From Agelaius tricolor (Eukaryota > Chordata > Aves > Passeriformes > Icteridae): DNA of 64,000 nt. Below, in pieces: positions 63,301-64,000 of the stretch. The position numbers were made by a program, and so were the translations under genes. The notes under the pieces are model-generated. The model was not told where the DNA came from and searched no databases. It saw nothing but the letters and a program-made list of their open reading frames with translations. The first letter of the stretch is position 1, and the number at the start of each line of letters is the position of its first letter. The stretch is from positions 1,364,001 through 1,428,000 of the forward strand of contig JALJCS010000035.1 of the NCBI GenBank assembly GCA_023055355.1, given 5' to 3'.

Positions 63301-63585
63301 GTGATGTCCCTCACCTGAGAGATCCCCTGTGGGCACCAGGATTTGTGGCCCCATTAATCCCAGAAACAATGGCTTCTCAGAGCAACCAGGACTTACTTTT
63401 AGCTGGTGCAAATAGGGCCTCCAGATGCCATCCAGGAGCTCCTGGCGGTATTTCCTGGTGAAGTAGCCCAGGTAGGAGACAAAGGCTGTGACCAGCAGGA
63501 CATCTCCACACAAGGTGCTCTGCTGCTGTTTGAAGTCCTTCACAGCCTCAGCCCACCTCACATTTTCAGAGGCGAGCCCCCCGAC
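1..63585 (-). CDS. DNAH17: DNAH17, partial gene: 17 internal exons (W1-W17)
   Basis: This is the gene-level entry; the exons are listed separately. The product is an axonemal dynein heavy chain, the ATP-driven motor of the outer dynein arm that slides doublet microtubules. In mammals DNAH17 is the sperm-flagellum form of the beta-class heavy chains (DNAH9/11/17). The spliced exons give about 977 residues without interruption, running from just after the stalk through AAA5, AAA6 and most of the C-terminal domain. This is roughly the last quarter of a protein of about 4460 residues, minus its final part. Within the DNAH9/11/17 group I choose DNAH17 because remembered paralog-diagnostic stretches fit it best, for example [16 protein letters not shown] in W4, [13 protein letters not shown] in W10 and [14 protein letters not shown] in W14. 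Introns range from 258 bp to 13.3 kb. The promoter and both gene ends lie outside the window. A BLASTP search of the joined exons would decide the paralog. Confidence 0.92.
163..678 (+). mobile_element. Solo LTR (ERVL-like) with AT-rich pentamer core
   Basis: The element starts TG and ends CA and is flanked by a perfect 5 bp target-site duplication, AAGGG, at 158-162 and 679-683. Positions about 480-605 are an expanded ATAAT/ATATG tandem tract. It is a sibling of the LTR at 46085-46628: shared blocks include the GAGAAGCCTCAG region, the CCAATC box and the ending CAGCCTTCTGAGAAC. It lies in the intron upstream of W17, in antisense to the gene. The family class is remembered, not searched. Confidence 0.85.
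679..2105. other. Intron sequence between repeats
   Basis: This is W17-W16 intron. A sense-oriented CR1 3' fragment occupies about 1270-1512; it has the ACTGGAACAGG... tail. Bases about 683-701 hold a consensus-like branch point TGCTGAC on the minus strand at 688-694, which belonged to the W17 acceptor before the LTR inserted. The rest looks unique and non-coding; short ORFs there look like chance. Confidence 0.6.
2106..2363 (+). repeat. Inverted repeat, left arm
   Basis: This stretch of about 258 bp matches the reverse complement of 4334-4596 at high identity by eye, with a few substitutions and small indels. A spacer of just under 2 kb separates the arms. The arms carry no recognisable coding motif. 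A dispersed repeat family is the likely source. Confidence 0.8.
2364..4333. other. Spacer between inverted-repeat arms
   Basis: This is intron sequence. Bases 2750-3180 are AT-rich and include a poly-T run near 2971-2990. CR1 pieces are visible at about 3860-3985 (sense) and 3983-4230 (antisense, with the ATAGAATATTCCCAGCTGGA start). Nothing codes for a recognisable protein. Confidence 0.55.
4334..4596 (-). repeat. Inverted repeat, right arm
   Basis: This is the reverse-complement partner of 2106-2363. In a DNAH17 pre-mRNA the two arms could pair into a long hairpin, because both lie in the same intron. Confidence 0.8.
4597..5999. other. Intron sequence, no gene recognised
   Basis: About 5080-5480 resembles retroelement-derived 3' sequence (a run of A-rich then pyrimidine-rich blocks), but I cannot name a family. 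The remainder is GC-moderate unique intron leading into the minisatellite at 6000. Confidence 0.4.
6000..6535 (+). repeat. Minisatellite with BamHI/NcoI-like core
   Basis: About 13-15 tandem units are present. A short form of about 31 bp and a long form of about 42-45 bp (extra ACAGGGATGGGCT block) are mixed, the long form mostly at the low-coordinate end. Most units contain GATCCATGGGATCCCTG. Several frames on both strands stay open through the array, which makes long but meaningless ORFs (for example 5913-6605 minus). Confidence 0.9.
6536..7362. other. Intron sequence, possible LTR piece
   Basis: This stretch looks mostly unique. About 7140-7360 contains a diverged relative of the repeat that follows (shared TCAGACAGAACAATTCTTCTG-like block) and a TATA-like GTATAAAAAA at 7321. 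It may therefore be an old LTR. Confidence 0.4.
7363..7796 (+). repeat. Intragenic repeat, copy 1
   Basis: The stretch from CTTTCCTATTTCCCAGGCTC onwards is nearly identical to 36822-37231, in the same orientation, apart from a roughly 20 bp indel near the end. A diverged tandem copy of its tail runs 7801-7905, right up to the W16 donor. It could be an LTR family or an intron-to-intron duplication. Confidence 0.8.
7916..8098 (-). CDS. DNAH17: DNAH17 exon W16: C-terminal domain, second part
   Basis: The exon has 61 codons, phase 0 at both ends. The peptide starts [20 protein letters not shown] and ends [22 protein letters not shown] is the conserved core helix-strand of Dynein_C. The acceptor is GCACAG and the donor GTACTC. 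The exon is GC-rich with several CpGs. The intron just past its donor is part of an imperfect tandem repeat related to the dispersed pair at 7363-7796 and 36822-37231. Confidence 0.95.
8099..10370. other. W16-W15 intron, unique part
   Basis: I recognise no repeat family, RNA gene or exon here. The plus-strand ORF at 8386-8676 (96 codons) has no family resemblance I know and no supporting signals. Confidence 0.45.
10371..10870 (-). repeat. Donor-site minisatellite A (13 x 40 bp) at the end of W15
   Basis: Thirteen copies occur at exact 40 bp spacing; the 20 bp core starts at 10381, 10421 and so on to 10861. The last copy is the real W15 exon end. Each unit has 17 exon-derived bases, the splice position, and 23 intron-derived bases. 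On the minus strand seven units (flanks at 10411, 10451, 10491, 10571, 10651, 10731, 10851) read ATG then GTGAGAGT. Six (10371, 10531, 10611, 10691, 10771, 10811) read GGGAGAGT and so lack a GT donor. Confidence 0.95.
10859..11029 (-). CDS. DNAH17: DNAH17 exon W15: C-terminal domain, first part
   Basis: The exon has 57 codons, phase 0 at both ends. The peptide starts [20 protein letters not shown] and ends [26 protein letters not shown] followed by [12 protein letters not shown] marks the start of the C-terminal domain (Pfam Dynein_C). The acceptor is GTGCAG and the donor GTGAGAGT. The last 17 exon bases plus the donor are the core of a 13-copy, 40 bp minisatellite that starts at this boundary. 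I place the exon end at the first copy because the frame joins W16 there. Confidence 0.94.
11030..11784. other. W15-W14 intron
   Basis: This is a 755 bp intron with no repeat family recognised. It ends in a good acceptor context for W15. Confidence 0.7.
11785..11976 (-). CDS. DNAH17: DNAH17 exon W14: AAA6 lid to C-terminal domain
   Basis: The exon has 64 codons, phase 0 at both ends. The peptide starts [20 protein letters not shown] and ends [29 protein letters not shown] is almost invariant among axonemal heavy chains. The ending [14 protein letters not shown] favours DNAH17 within the class. The acceptor is ACCCAG and the donor GTAAGC, a near-consensus site. Confidence 0.96.
12235..12426 (-). 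CDS. DNAH17: DNAH17 exon W13: AAA6 lid
   Basis: The exon has 64 codons, phase 0 at both ends. The peptide starts [20 protein letters not shown] and ends [31 protein letters not shown], then [20 protein letters not shown], is a classic dynein heavy-chain motif in the AAA6 lid. The acceptor is TTGCAG and the donor GTGGGG. It is separated from W14 by the shortest intron of the window (258 bp). Confidence 0.96.
12505..12770 (-). mobile_element. CR1 LINE 3' fragment (antisense)
   Basis: The plus strand reads the reverse complement of a CR1 3' end: AATCACAGAATCAGAGACC, then the ACTTCCCTGGGCATCCTCTT and AACATCCAACCTGAACC blocks. It is 5'-truncated, as usual for avian CR1. Confidence 0.8.
12987..13100 (-). 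mobile_element. CR1 LINE 3' fragment (antisense)
   Basis: This shows the antisense CR1 end: CACAGAATCACAGAATTCTC, then CTGGAAGGGACTCTAAAG and the GGTTGCTCCAAGCCCC block. Confidence 0.75.
13090..13384 (+). repeat. Direct duplication, copy 1 (about 295 bp)
   Basis: It is nearly identical to 13941-14235 at a constant offset of 851 bp; I count only a handful of substitutions. The copy junctions are in the tail of a CR1 fragment (GCCCCATCCAATG) and at TTCTCATTC. Confidence 0.9.
13941..14235 (+). repeat. Direct duplication, copy 2
   Basis: This is the partner of 13090-13384. The intervening 13385-13940 is unique intron sequence. The low divergence suggests a recent event, or gene conversion between the copies. 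Confidence 0.9.
14521..14904 (+). mobile_element. Solo LTR (ERVL-like) inserted at the W12 splice donor
   Basis: It begins TGTCACAGACATC and is flanked by the direct repeat GCTCCCA at 14514-14520 and 14905-14911. The terminal CA is at 14902-14903, so the 3' edge is uncertain by one base. It has a CCAATCACAGCCCAGCTGGC block and a TTTTAGTATAGTTTTAATAT box. It is the same family as 29917-30296. The downstream flanking repeat ends on the T of the W12 donor GT. Confidence 0.87.
14913..15140 (-). CDS. DNAH17: DNAH17 exon W12: AAA6 and start of its lid
   Basis: The exon has 76 codons, phase 0 at both ends. The peptide starts [20 protein letters not shown] and ends [11 protein letters not shown]. 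It has the block [20 protein letters not shown] followed by GILQNSIKI, which leads from the D6 core into the AAA lid (Pfam AAA_lid_11). The acceptor is TGCCAG and the donor GTGGGAGC. A solo LTR (14521-14904) abuts the donor and its target-site duplication overlaps it. A second LTR begins 97 bp upstream of the acceptor. Confidence 0.95.
15237..15917 (+). mobile_element. Solo LTR, full length
   Basis: It starts TGTTGGAAATTG and ends CCAAGACA, and is flanked by a perfect 5 bp duplication, CCTCT (15232-15236 and 15918-15922). It carries a TATATAATCC-like box near 15469 and a CTATTAAAGAACTG polyadenylation-type region near 15760. I recognise the sequence as a common passerine LTR. It lies 97 bp upstream of the W12 acceptor. 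Confidence 0.88.
15947..16633 (+). mobile_element. Solo LTR, related to 60660-61285
   Basis: It starts TGTCAGAATTC and ends GTGACA, with GGGG on both flanks (short duplication, exact length ambiguous). It contains an internal tandem duplication of about 70 bp (two GTGAAAAATAAATTTTTAA starts near 16139 and 16202), which its relative lacks. A CAATAAACAACCTT polyadenylation-type signal is near 16512. Confidence 0.8.
16786..17036 (+). repeat. Short minisatellite, about 12 copies of a 20-22 bp unit
   Basis: The unit is near GTTATTCCTGGGGAGCAGAG, with point and length variants (ATTCCTGGGGTGTAAA form). It starts soon after the LTR at 15947-16633. Confidence 0.85.
17037..21393. other. Large intron, mostly unique sequence
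   Basis: I see no exon of DNAH17 and no nested gene I can defend. About 17040-17810 is A-rich and may be old retroviral internal sequence, but no protein motif is legible. About 19960-20290 contains CR1-like antisense words. The 20070-20549 minus-strand ORF overlaps these and is not credible as a gene. Confidence 0.4.
21394..22311 (+). repeat. Satellite of 25-26 bp units (about 35 copies) with GATA-type motifs
   Basis: The unit is near AGTTATCAGTAACTGAGAGA plus TGGGTC (26 bp). A 25 bp variant reads TTATCAATAATGAGAGATGG. Nearly every unit contains TTATCA (TGATAA on the minus strand). Most also contain the small inverted repeat CAGTTA-TCAG-TAACTG. Confidence 0.95.
22485..22850 (+). repeat. CCCAT/CCCCAT microsatellite (G-rich on the minus strand)
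   Basis: This is an almost uninterrupted mix of CCCAT pentamers and CCCCAT hexamers with a few TTGAT and TTTTCAT breaks. The minus strand, which is the transcribed-RNA sense of DNAH17, is a run of GGG/GGGG blocks separated by AT. Confidence 0.95.
22830..23138 (-). other. Unassigned minus-strand ORF with a membrane-like segment
   Basis: This is a 102-codon open frame in the W12-W11 intron. It contains [20 protein letters not shown] followed by LCKHRGS, the look of a single-pass membrane helix with a basic cytoplasmic edge. A TTTGCTGCAG acceptor-like site precedes it near 23120. I recognise no family. It overlaps GC-rich sequence beside a microsatellite, so chance is quite possible. Confidence 0.2.
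23343..24010 (-). mobile_element. CR1 LINE 3' fragment (antisense), with internal 50 bp tandem repeat
   Basis: The plus strand reads the antisense CR1 3' end from CAGAATCACAGAACCATGGG through the CTCCTCTGGACC block. Bases 23656-23860 hold four tandem 50 bp copies of the ATTCCCTGTGTCCTGTCCCT segment, expanded after insertion. Confidence 0.85.
24011..26089. other. Intron sequence, no gene recognised
   Basis: This looks mostly unique. A poly-A run lies near 24694. No exon or RNA gene could be supported. Confidence 0.4.
26085..26230 (-). mobile_element. CR1 LINE 3' fragment (antisense)
   Basis: The blocks CCATGGCAGGGACACCTCCC, CCTTGGGCACTGCCAGGGAC and CCACAGCTGCTCTGGGCACC are a partial antisense CR1 end. 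Confidence 0.7.
26928..27580 (-). mobile_element. LTR (antisense), with an embedded 42 bp minisatellite
   Basis: Read on the minus strand it contains TGCACATGTGGAATGTGTTA, a CCAAT block (TTGGCCAATGGGG) and an AATAAAGCAATATTC polyadenylation-type signal. The first of these is shared with 51051-51349. Edges are approximate because no clear target-site duplication was found. Confidence 0.65.
27235..27574 (+). repeat. Minisatellite, 8 copies of 42 bp
   Basis: The units read near GAATTATGTCTCTGCCTTCT plus the CCAGGAAAAATCCTGGGAGAGG part. The length is a multiple of three, so two plus-strand frames stay open and give spurious repetitive proteins. Alternate units differ in CTTCTCC, CTTCACC and CTTCCCC. 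Confidence 0.92.
27945..28290 (+). repeat. Diverged tandem duplication (two copies of roughly 200 bp)
   Basis: The segments beginning TTTTGTGAAGGGACCAAAAC near 27953 and TTTTGTGAGGGAACCAAAAC near 28146 share successive blocks (CATGACAGGGAA / CCTGACAGGGAA; GCCTGGGAGGC). They look like two ageing copies of one unit just past the W11 donor. Confidence 0.6.
28460..28587 (-). CDS. DNAH17: DNAH17 exon W11: AAA6 large domain (D6)
   Basis: The exon is 128 nt: two bases completing a glycine, then 42 codons. The peptide is [20 protein letters not shown], then [20 protein letters not shown] and [12 protein letters not shown]...A...GHWVILQN (completed by W12) is the strongest dynein heavy-chain signature in D6. 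The acceptor is TCCCAG and the donor GTACGG. A 13.3 kb intron follows. Confidence 0.95.
28588..29916. other. W11-W10 intron, unique part
   Basis: No repeat family is recognised. The 285-codon plus-strand ORF at 28879-29736 has no domain, is antisense to the gene and overlaps open frames on both strands. I regard it as a by-product of base composition. Confidence 0.5.
29917..30296 (+). mobile_element. Solo LTR (same family as 14521-14904)
   Basis: It aligns along its whole length with the LTR at 14521-14904. It is flanked by the 6 bp repeat CCAGGC (29911-29916 and 30297-30302). The first base appears mutated (AGTCACAG instead of TGTCACAG). The GACAGAGAGTCTGAG palindromic part differs from its sibling. 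Confidence 0.8.
30331..30386 (+). repeat. (ATT)n microsatellite, about 19 repeats
   Basis: This is a perfect TTA/ATT trinucleotide run immediately downstream of the LTR at 29917-30296. Confidence 0.98.
30387..31464. other. Intron sequence, no gene recognised
   Basis: This is unique-looking intron between the ATT run and the CR1 fragment at 31465. I see no exon or RNA gene. Confidence 0.45.
31465..31640 (-). mobile_element. CR1 LINE 3' fragment (antisense)
   Basis: The start AAATCACAGAATAGCAGGTT, then GGAAGGGACCTCAAGGGTCC and TTTGGTTCAACC, is the antisense CR1 3' end. Confidence 0.75.
31892..32040 (-). CDS. DNAH17: DNAH17 exon W10: AAA6 large domain (D6)
   Basis: The exon is 149 nt: one base, 49 codons and one base. 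The peptide starts [20 protein letters not shown] and ends [28 protein letters not shown] is the signature of the dynein heavy-chain D6 region (Pfam Dynein_heavy, PF03028). AAA6 is degenerate for ATP binding and plays a structural role in the ring. The acceptor is TGGCAG and the donor GTAAAT. Confidence 0.95.
32135..32530 (-). mobile_element. CR1 LINE 3' fragment (antisense)
   Basis: A long recognisable antisense CR1 end lies within 100 bp of the W10 acceptor. Blocks include TGAGCACTTCCAGGGGTGGT, AATATCCAATCTAAACC and the CTCCCTCAGCCTCTCCTCAT end. Confidence 0.85.
32531..35147. other. Intron sequence, no gene recognised
   Basis: This is unique-looking. Three copies of a short TTTCTGTTCAGGGTCAAGAT-type word occur at 33316-33405. 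No coding feature could be supported. Confidence 0.45.
35148..36235 (-). mobile_element. CR1 LINE 3' fragment (antisense), split by an ERVK remnant
   Basis: The left part (35148-35278) ends CCAGGGATCCAGGGG. The right part (36151-36235) resumes CAGGGGCAGCCCCAGCTGCT. Removing 35279-36150 and one CAGGGG copy restores a continuous CR1 end, so the CR1 is older than the retrovirus. Confidence 0.85.
35279..36150 (+). mobile_element. Internally deleted ERVK-type provirus: LTR, primer-binding site, partial second LTR
   Basis: It is flanked by a perfect 6 bp duplication, CAGGGG (35273-35278 and 36151-36156). The 5' LTR is 35279-35959 (TG...TTACA). One base later, 35961-35978 reads TGGCGCCCAACATGAGGC, a near match to the lysine-tRNA primer-binding site of beta-type retroviruses. 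About 30 bp of leader follow. Then from about 36007 a truncated 3' LTR of about 145 bp ends TCTCACA. No gag, pol or env sequence remains. The 5' LTR holds an extra duplicated ACAATAAACTG(TGACACC) block. Confidence 0.87.
36334..36527 (-). CDS. DNAH17: DNAH17 exon W9: AAA6
   Basis: The exon is 194 nt: 64 codons plus two bases of a split arginine. The peptide starts [20 protein letters not shown] and ends RPDRVPCAV. It includes [20 protein letters not shown] followed by [19 protein letters not shown], a nearly invariant block in DNAH9/11/17. The acceptor is TTCCAG and the donor GTGGGG. A 10.2 kb intron separates it from W8. Confidence 0.95.
36822..37231 (+). repeat. Intragenic repeat, copy 2
   Basis: It is nearly identical to 7363-7796, in the same orientation, about 295 bp upstream of the W9 acceptor. 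Confidence 0.8.
39138..39350 (+). repeat. Tandem duplication, two copies of about 104 bp
   Basis: Two adjacent, nearly identical copies begin GTCTGTAACCACCCCCCAGC. They differ by about three substitutions (for example AGTTTTAAAAGAAAG versus CATTTTAAAAGACAG). Confidence 0.9.
39650..39805 (+). mobile_element. CR1 LINE 3' fragment (sense), diverged
   Basis: It ends with AGATCTTTTCCAACGTTAAC, then AACTCTGCAATTCTGTGATC, the sense CR1 3' end. Confidence 0.65.
41505..41579 (+). repeat. 13 bp satellite, about 6 copies
   Basis: These are perfect copies of CCAGGGAGAGGAA. They lie shortly before an antisense CR1. Confidence 0.95.
41622..42000 (-). mobile_element. CR1 LINE 3' fragment (antisense)
   Basis: It runs from TGAATCAGAGAATTATTTAG through CTCCTGGCAGGAGCTGTGCA and on to the TGGAGGTGCCCCAGCAGTGC block. 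It is one of the longer CR1 pieces here. Confidence 0.8.
43394..43417. other. 24 bp perfect palindrome
   Basis: The strand is self-complementary over 24 bases, centred on ACGT, with half-site CAAAACCAAAAC. The flanking bases do not pair. Confidence 0.95.
46085..46628 (+). mobile_element. Solo LTR (sibling of 163-678)
   Basis: It starts TGTCACTGTGATATTTTC and ends CACCACA, with a perfect 6 bp duplication GACCCC (46079-46084 and 46629-46634). The U3/R part holds a long ATAAT/GTAAT pentamer tract (about 46335-46555). It lies 53-59 bp past the W8 donor. Confidence 0.87.
46688..46810 (-). CDS. DNAH17: DNAH17 exon W8: AAA6
   Basis: The exon has 41 codons, phase 0 at both ends. The peptide is [20 protein letters not shown], then [20 protein letters not shown] and K. 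ELDFLLR followed by SPVEFL and WGGIK is the family pattern in AAA6. The acceptor is TTACAG and the donor GTACCT. A solo LTR with a perfect target-site duplication begins 53 bp past the donor. Confidence 0.95.
47300..47695 (+). mobile_element. CR1 LINE 3' fragment (sense)
   Basis: It shows the sense CR1 tail: GAGGAGCAGCTGAGAGAGCT, then the GAGGGAACGGCCTCAGGCTG block and a GAATAATTCCGTGATTCC end. It lies 76 bp past the W7 donor. Confidence 0.8.
47771..47941 (-). CDS. DNAH17: DNAH17 exon W7: AAA6 N-terminal part
   Basis: The exon has 57 codons, phase 0 at both ends. The peptide starts [20 protein letters not shown] and ends SAQLTFQ. It contains [20 protein letters not shown], followed by KLTF, a strongly conserved heavy-chain signature at the entrance to AAA6. 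The acceptor is TCCCAG and the donor GTACCA. Its reading frame joins W6 and W8 without adjustment. Confidence 0.95.
48270..48720 (-). mobile_element. CR1 LINE 3' fragment (antisense)
   Basis: It runs from CATGGCAGGGACACCTTCCA through CCAGGGATCCAGGGGCAGCC to GTGCTGAGCACCCCAGAGCT and GGACACTGC. Confidence 0.85.
48721..50039. other. W7-W6 intron, mainly unique AT-rich sequence
   Basis: No gene is seen. A short sense CR1 end (GGTTTGGAGCAACCTGGGAT ... TTTTCCAACCCCAACCTTGT) lies at about 49895-50010, immediately before minisatellite B. Confidence 0.55.
50040..50793 (-). repeat. Donor-site minisatellite B (14 copies, 39-55 bp) at the end of W6
   Basis: Units recur near 50072, 50111, 50160, 50209, 50257, 50310, 50358, 50410, 50464, 50513, 50568, 50620, 50669 and 50723; the real exon end is 50779. 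On the minus strand each unit reads (C)AGTTCTCCCTGAAG followed by GTACCTGCC. This is the last 15 or so exon bases with a donor, then about 30 intron bases (GGGGTCCATAAAATCA). The two lowest copies read GTTCC instead of GTACC. Confidence 0.95.
50779..50919 (-). CDS. DNAH17: DNAH17 exon W6: buttress return helix into AAA6
   Basis: The exon has 47 codons, phase 0 at both ends. The peptide starts [20 protein letters not shown] and ends HPMYQFSLK. The [12 protein letters not shown] motif is the conserved return helix of the buttress. [20 protein letters not shown] begins the AAA5-AAA6 connector. The donor is GTACCT. The exon's last 15 or so bases and this donor form the core of a 14-copy intronic minisatellite (50040-50778). 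Confidence 0.95.
51051..51349 (+). mobile_element. Solo LTR (related to 26928-27580)
   Basis: It starts TGTGGAAAAATCAGAG and ends GGCCACA, with near-matching flanks AAGGC/AAGCC. It contains GCACATGTGGAATGTGTTAT and a TATA box GGTATAAAAAGGAGC near 51230. The edges are inferred. Confidence 0.6.
51915..52200 (-). mobile_element. CR1 LINE 3' fragment (antisense)
   Basis: It reads GATCACAGAATCCCAGAATG then GCTGGGGTTGGAAGGGACCT, and continues to GCCCTTCCCTTTGTACTACC. Confidence 0.85.
52201..53451. other. W6-W5 intron, unique part
   Basis: I recognise no gene or repeat family. Confidence 0.5.
53452..53616 (-). CDS. DNAH17: DNAH17 exon W5: buttress coiled coil
   Basis: The exon has 55 codons, phase 0 at both ends. 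The peptide starts [20 protein letters not shown] and ends [11 protein letters not shown]. It is strongly helical with heptad spacing, as expected for the antiparallel buttress helices that leave AAA5 and brace the stalk. The [18 protein letters not shown] segment between the helices is a hallmark of axonemal heavy chains. The acceptor is TTTGCAG and the donor GTACAA. Confidence 0.95.
53617..54889. other. W5-W4 intron, unique part
   Basis: This is unique-looking intron, A-rich toward the end (54600-54860). I recognise no exon or RNA gene. Confidence 0.5.
54890..56197 (-). repeat. Donor-site array C: 8 monomers (167-212 bp) in a 714 bp higher-order repeat at the end of W4
   Basis: Exon-end homologies start near 54908, 55078, 55290, 55457, 55624, 55792, 56004 and the real 56171. 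The spacings are 170, 212, 167, 167, 168, 212 and 167, so four monomers form a unit repeated twice at 714-716 bp. Each monomer has up to 27 bases of the W4 end, a donor, about 50 intron bases (CCAGAGACAATTCCCAGGTG), then AAC/ATT-rich filler. Bases 55068-55380 and 55782-56094 look nearly identical. Confidence 0.95.
56171..56375 (-). CDS. DNAH17: DNAH17 exon W4: AAA5 end and first buttress helix
   Basis: The exon is 205 nt: one base of the split arginine plus 68 codons. It begins [20 protein letters not shown] and ends [13 protein letters not shown]. The stretch [16 protein letters not shown] is the best single argument for DNAH17 over DNAH9 or DNAH11. The C-terminal part starts the coiled-coil buttress (strut) that contacts the stalk. 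The donor GTCAGC departs from consensus at +3. The last 27 bases of this exon and its donor region recur seven more times in the following intron (54890-56170). Several of those copies carry the stronger GTGAGC. Confidence 0.95.
56376..58074. other. W4-W3 intron
   Basis: A sense CR1 3' piece occupies about 56975-57195 (GTGCCCAGCTCTGGTGTCCC ... CCAGCCTGGAGAGGAGAAGG). The remainder is unique with no gene recognised. Confidence 0.55.
58075..58197 (-). CDS. DNAH17: DNAH17 exon W3: AAA5, sensor region
   Basis: The exon is 123 nt: one base completing a glycine, 40 codons and two bases of a split arginine. The peptide is [20 protein letters not shown], then [20 protein letters not shown]. The block [18 protein letters not shown] is highly conserved across axonemal dynein heavy chains and belongs to AAA5. 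The acceptor ends CACAG and the donor is GTGAGC. The phases fit W2 and W4 exactly. Confidence 0.95.
58725..59200 (+). repeat. Three tandem units of about 180 bp with interstitial telomere-like CCCTAA motifs
   Basis: Units start near 58725, 58901 and 59085 (AAGCTGTGGAGGAAGCCATG form). Each ends in CCCTAA-type repeats: 58831-58866 (ACCCTAACCCTAGGCATAAC...), 59009-59040 and 59182-59197 (AACCCTAACCCTAAAA). The copies differ by many substitutions, so the array is old. Confidence 0.85.
59270..59440 (+). mobile_element. CR1 LINE 3' fragment (sense)
   Basis: It runs from AGCAGCTGTGGCTGCCCCTG then GATCCCTGGCAGTGCCC to GATGGTCTCTAAGGTCCCTT. It lies directly after the telomere-like array. Confidence 0.75.
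59640..60590 (+). mobile_element. Probable LTR, boundaries uncertain, with internal duplication
   Basis: An LTR-like downstream part includes GGAATAAAGGCTAACCCTGT near 60099 and a possible CCTCATCCTGACA end near 60590. A segment of about 200 bp (CTCTTTGTCC...GTTGGCCAGGG... to GTTGTCTCCTGCAGGACC) is present twice, at about 60139-60347 and 60358-60505. No clear target-site duplication was found. Confidence 0.5.
60237..60280. other. 15 bp perfect inverted repeat with a 14 nt loop
   Basis: GAGGTTACCTGGTGG at 60237-60251 is the exact reverse complement of 60266-60280. A third direct copy of GAGGTTACCTGGTGG follows at about 60288. Confidence 0.9.
60660..61285 (+). mobile_element. Solo LTR (relative of 15947-16633)
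   Basis: It starts TGTGGGAACCCAG and ends CCCGACA. The flanks GCACGC and GCAGCC are a likely decayed 6 bp duplication. It shares ACAAGCCACAACAGTTAAAG, CTCCATCTTCTGCTGTGATG and CAATAAACAACCTTGAGACC with its relative. It ends 81 bp past the W2 donor. Confidence 0.8.
61367..61596 (-). CDS. DNAH17: DNAH17 exon W2: AAA5 core
   Basis: The exon is 230 nt: 76 codons plus two bases of a split glycine codon. It starts [22 protein letters not shown] and ends HVIRAGQKG. It includes the family motif [18 protein letters not shown], part of the AAA5 nucleotide-binding fold. AAA5 does not hydrolyse ATP in dyneins and acts structurally. The donor is GTAAGG. The exon is very GC-rich, with many CpGs, unlike its introns. 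Its 5' part and acceptor are duplicated upstream in the intron at 61699-61780. A solo LTR ends 81 bp past the donor. Confidence 0.94.
61699..61780 (-). pseudogene. Ghost copy of the 5' part of exon W2, with its acceptor
   Basis: A tandem duplication 184 bp from the real exon carries W2 codons 1-28 and the CTGGCAG acceptor plus upstream intron (to about 61835). Its frame reads [17 protein letters not shown] then [10 protein letters not shown], matching the real exon with a small deletion and two added valines. It has no donor and the frame meets a TAG before the real exon. Confidence 0.85.
61895..62420 (+). mobile_element. CR1 LINE 3' fragment (sense)
   Basis: It runs from GTGAAACCCCACCTGCAGCG then CTGCCCCAGCTCTGG through GGAGACCATGGAGATGCTCC to TGGCTGCCCCTGGATCCCTG. 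This is one of the longest CR1 pieces in the window. Confidence 0.85.
62421..63396. other. W2-W1 intron, unique part
   Basis: No repeat family or gene is recognised. Confidence 0.5.
63397..63585 (-). CDS. DNAH17: DNAH17 exon W1: start of AAA5 after the stalk
   Basis: The exon has 63 codons, phase 0 at both ends, an AG acceptor at 63587-63586 and a GTAAGT donor at 63396. The peptide opens [18 protein letters not shown] and ends WRPYLHQLK. This conserved heavy-chain block follows the returning stalk helix and enters the AAA5 module (Pfam AAA_9). It contains the [17 protein letters not shown] core, a buried helix of AAA5. The acceptor is preceded by a short pyrimidine stretch. The exon upstream in the transcript lies beyond 64000. 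Confidence 0.94.
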
Positions 63586-64000
63586 CTGCAAATTCCCAAG
63601 TCAAATTGATCATTCGTACAATCACGGAATGTGAACCTGACCAAGTCCTGTTTCCAGCAGAATTCCAGCTGCCTCCTGAGGGTCAGGGCCACCTCCACAT
63701 TCCCAACACAAACTAGCTGCTGTTTCTATGGCATTGGTTGTCCTGCAGACACTCCAGGTCAAACAGCTCTCTTTCCACCCTCGTGCACCTCAATTTCCCC
63801 TGATAAACAGCCAGGATCTCCTAAGCCAAGATGTTTTTGGGCTCCCCTCTGAAACCCCCACCCCAGGCCCAGCTCTGCAGGGCACACCCAGCTCCTGCAG
63901 CTGGCAGCAGCCCTTGTCCTGGGAATGCTGCACACACAAGAACAGCTCTGGACACAGCTTCCAGCTTCCCACAGCTGCAGGCTTCAGGACCTTCTGACCC
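63586..64000. other. Intron upstream of W1, cut by the window edge
   Basis: Nothing is recognised. The next exon in the 5' direction should encode the returning stalk helix and lies beyond 64000. Confidence 0.55.

Noticed and set aside
1..63585. Assignment to DNAH9 or DNAH11 instead of DNAH17
   Set aside because: These paralogs share most motifs, but remembered diagnostic words in W4, W10 and W14 fit DNAH17 better. A database search could still overturn this.

Overview
The window is nuclear DNA of a bird, probably a songbird. It has long introns full of antisense and sense CR1 LINE 3' ends. It also holds many solo LTRs of types I associate with passerine endogenous retroviruses (TG...CA termini with 4-7 bp target-site duplications), plus numerous minisatellites. 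I see no bacterial-style operon, no tRNA or rRNA gene and no CRISPR array. The passerine assignment rests on remembered repeat families and is an inference.

One gene accounts for every coding segment I can support: DNAH17, the heavy chain of an axonemal outer-arm dynein that is mainly known from sperm flagella. It lies on the minus strand. Seventeen consecutive internal exons are present, called W1 to W17 here in transcript order (W1 63397-63585 down to W17 1-148). They total 2932 nt, about 977 codons, with no frameshift or stop. All 16 introns that lie wholly in the window are GT...AG and every exon phase joins correctly. The exons cover the AAA5 module with its buttress helices (W1-W6), AAA6 (W7-W14) and most of the C-terminal domain (W15-W17). 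The tail, linker, AAA1-AAA4 and stalk lie beyond 64000. The last exons lie before base 1.

Layout from low to high coordinates: W17 and a 7.8 kb intron with a solo LTR, an inverted repeat pair and a minisatellite (1-7915). Next comes a compact group W16-W12 (7916-15140), with a donor-site minisatellite at W15 and an LTR at the W12 donor. A 13.3 kb intron (15141-28459) holds two LTRs, a GATA-motif satellite and a GGGAT satellite. W11-W9 follow (28460-36527), with a nested ERVK remnant between W10 and W9. After a 10.2 kb intron (36528-46687) come W8-W1 (46688-63585), where two more arrays and a partial exon duplication touch splice sites.

The most unusual theme is at exon boundaries. Three separate intronic tandem arrays, next to W15, W6 and W4, have repeat units that each contain the last 15-27 bases of the exon plus the 5' splice site. 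The array at W4 even has a 714 bp higher-order period. The 3' splice site of W2 is also duplicated. Several solo LTRs sit very near splice sites. One split the W17 polypyrimidine tract from a consensus branch point. Another inserted into the W12 donor, and its target-site duplication appears to preserve that donor.
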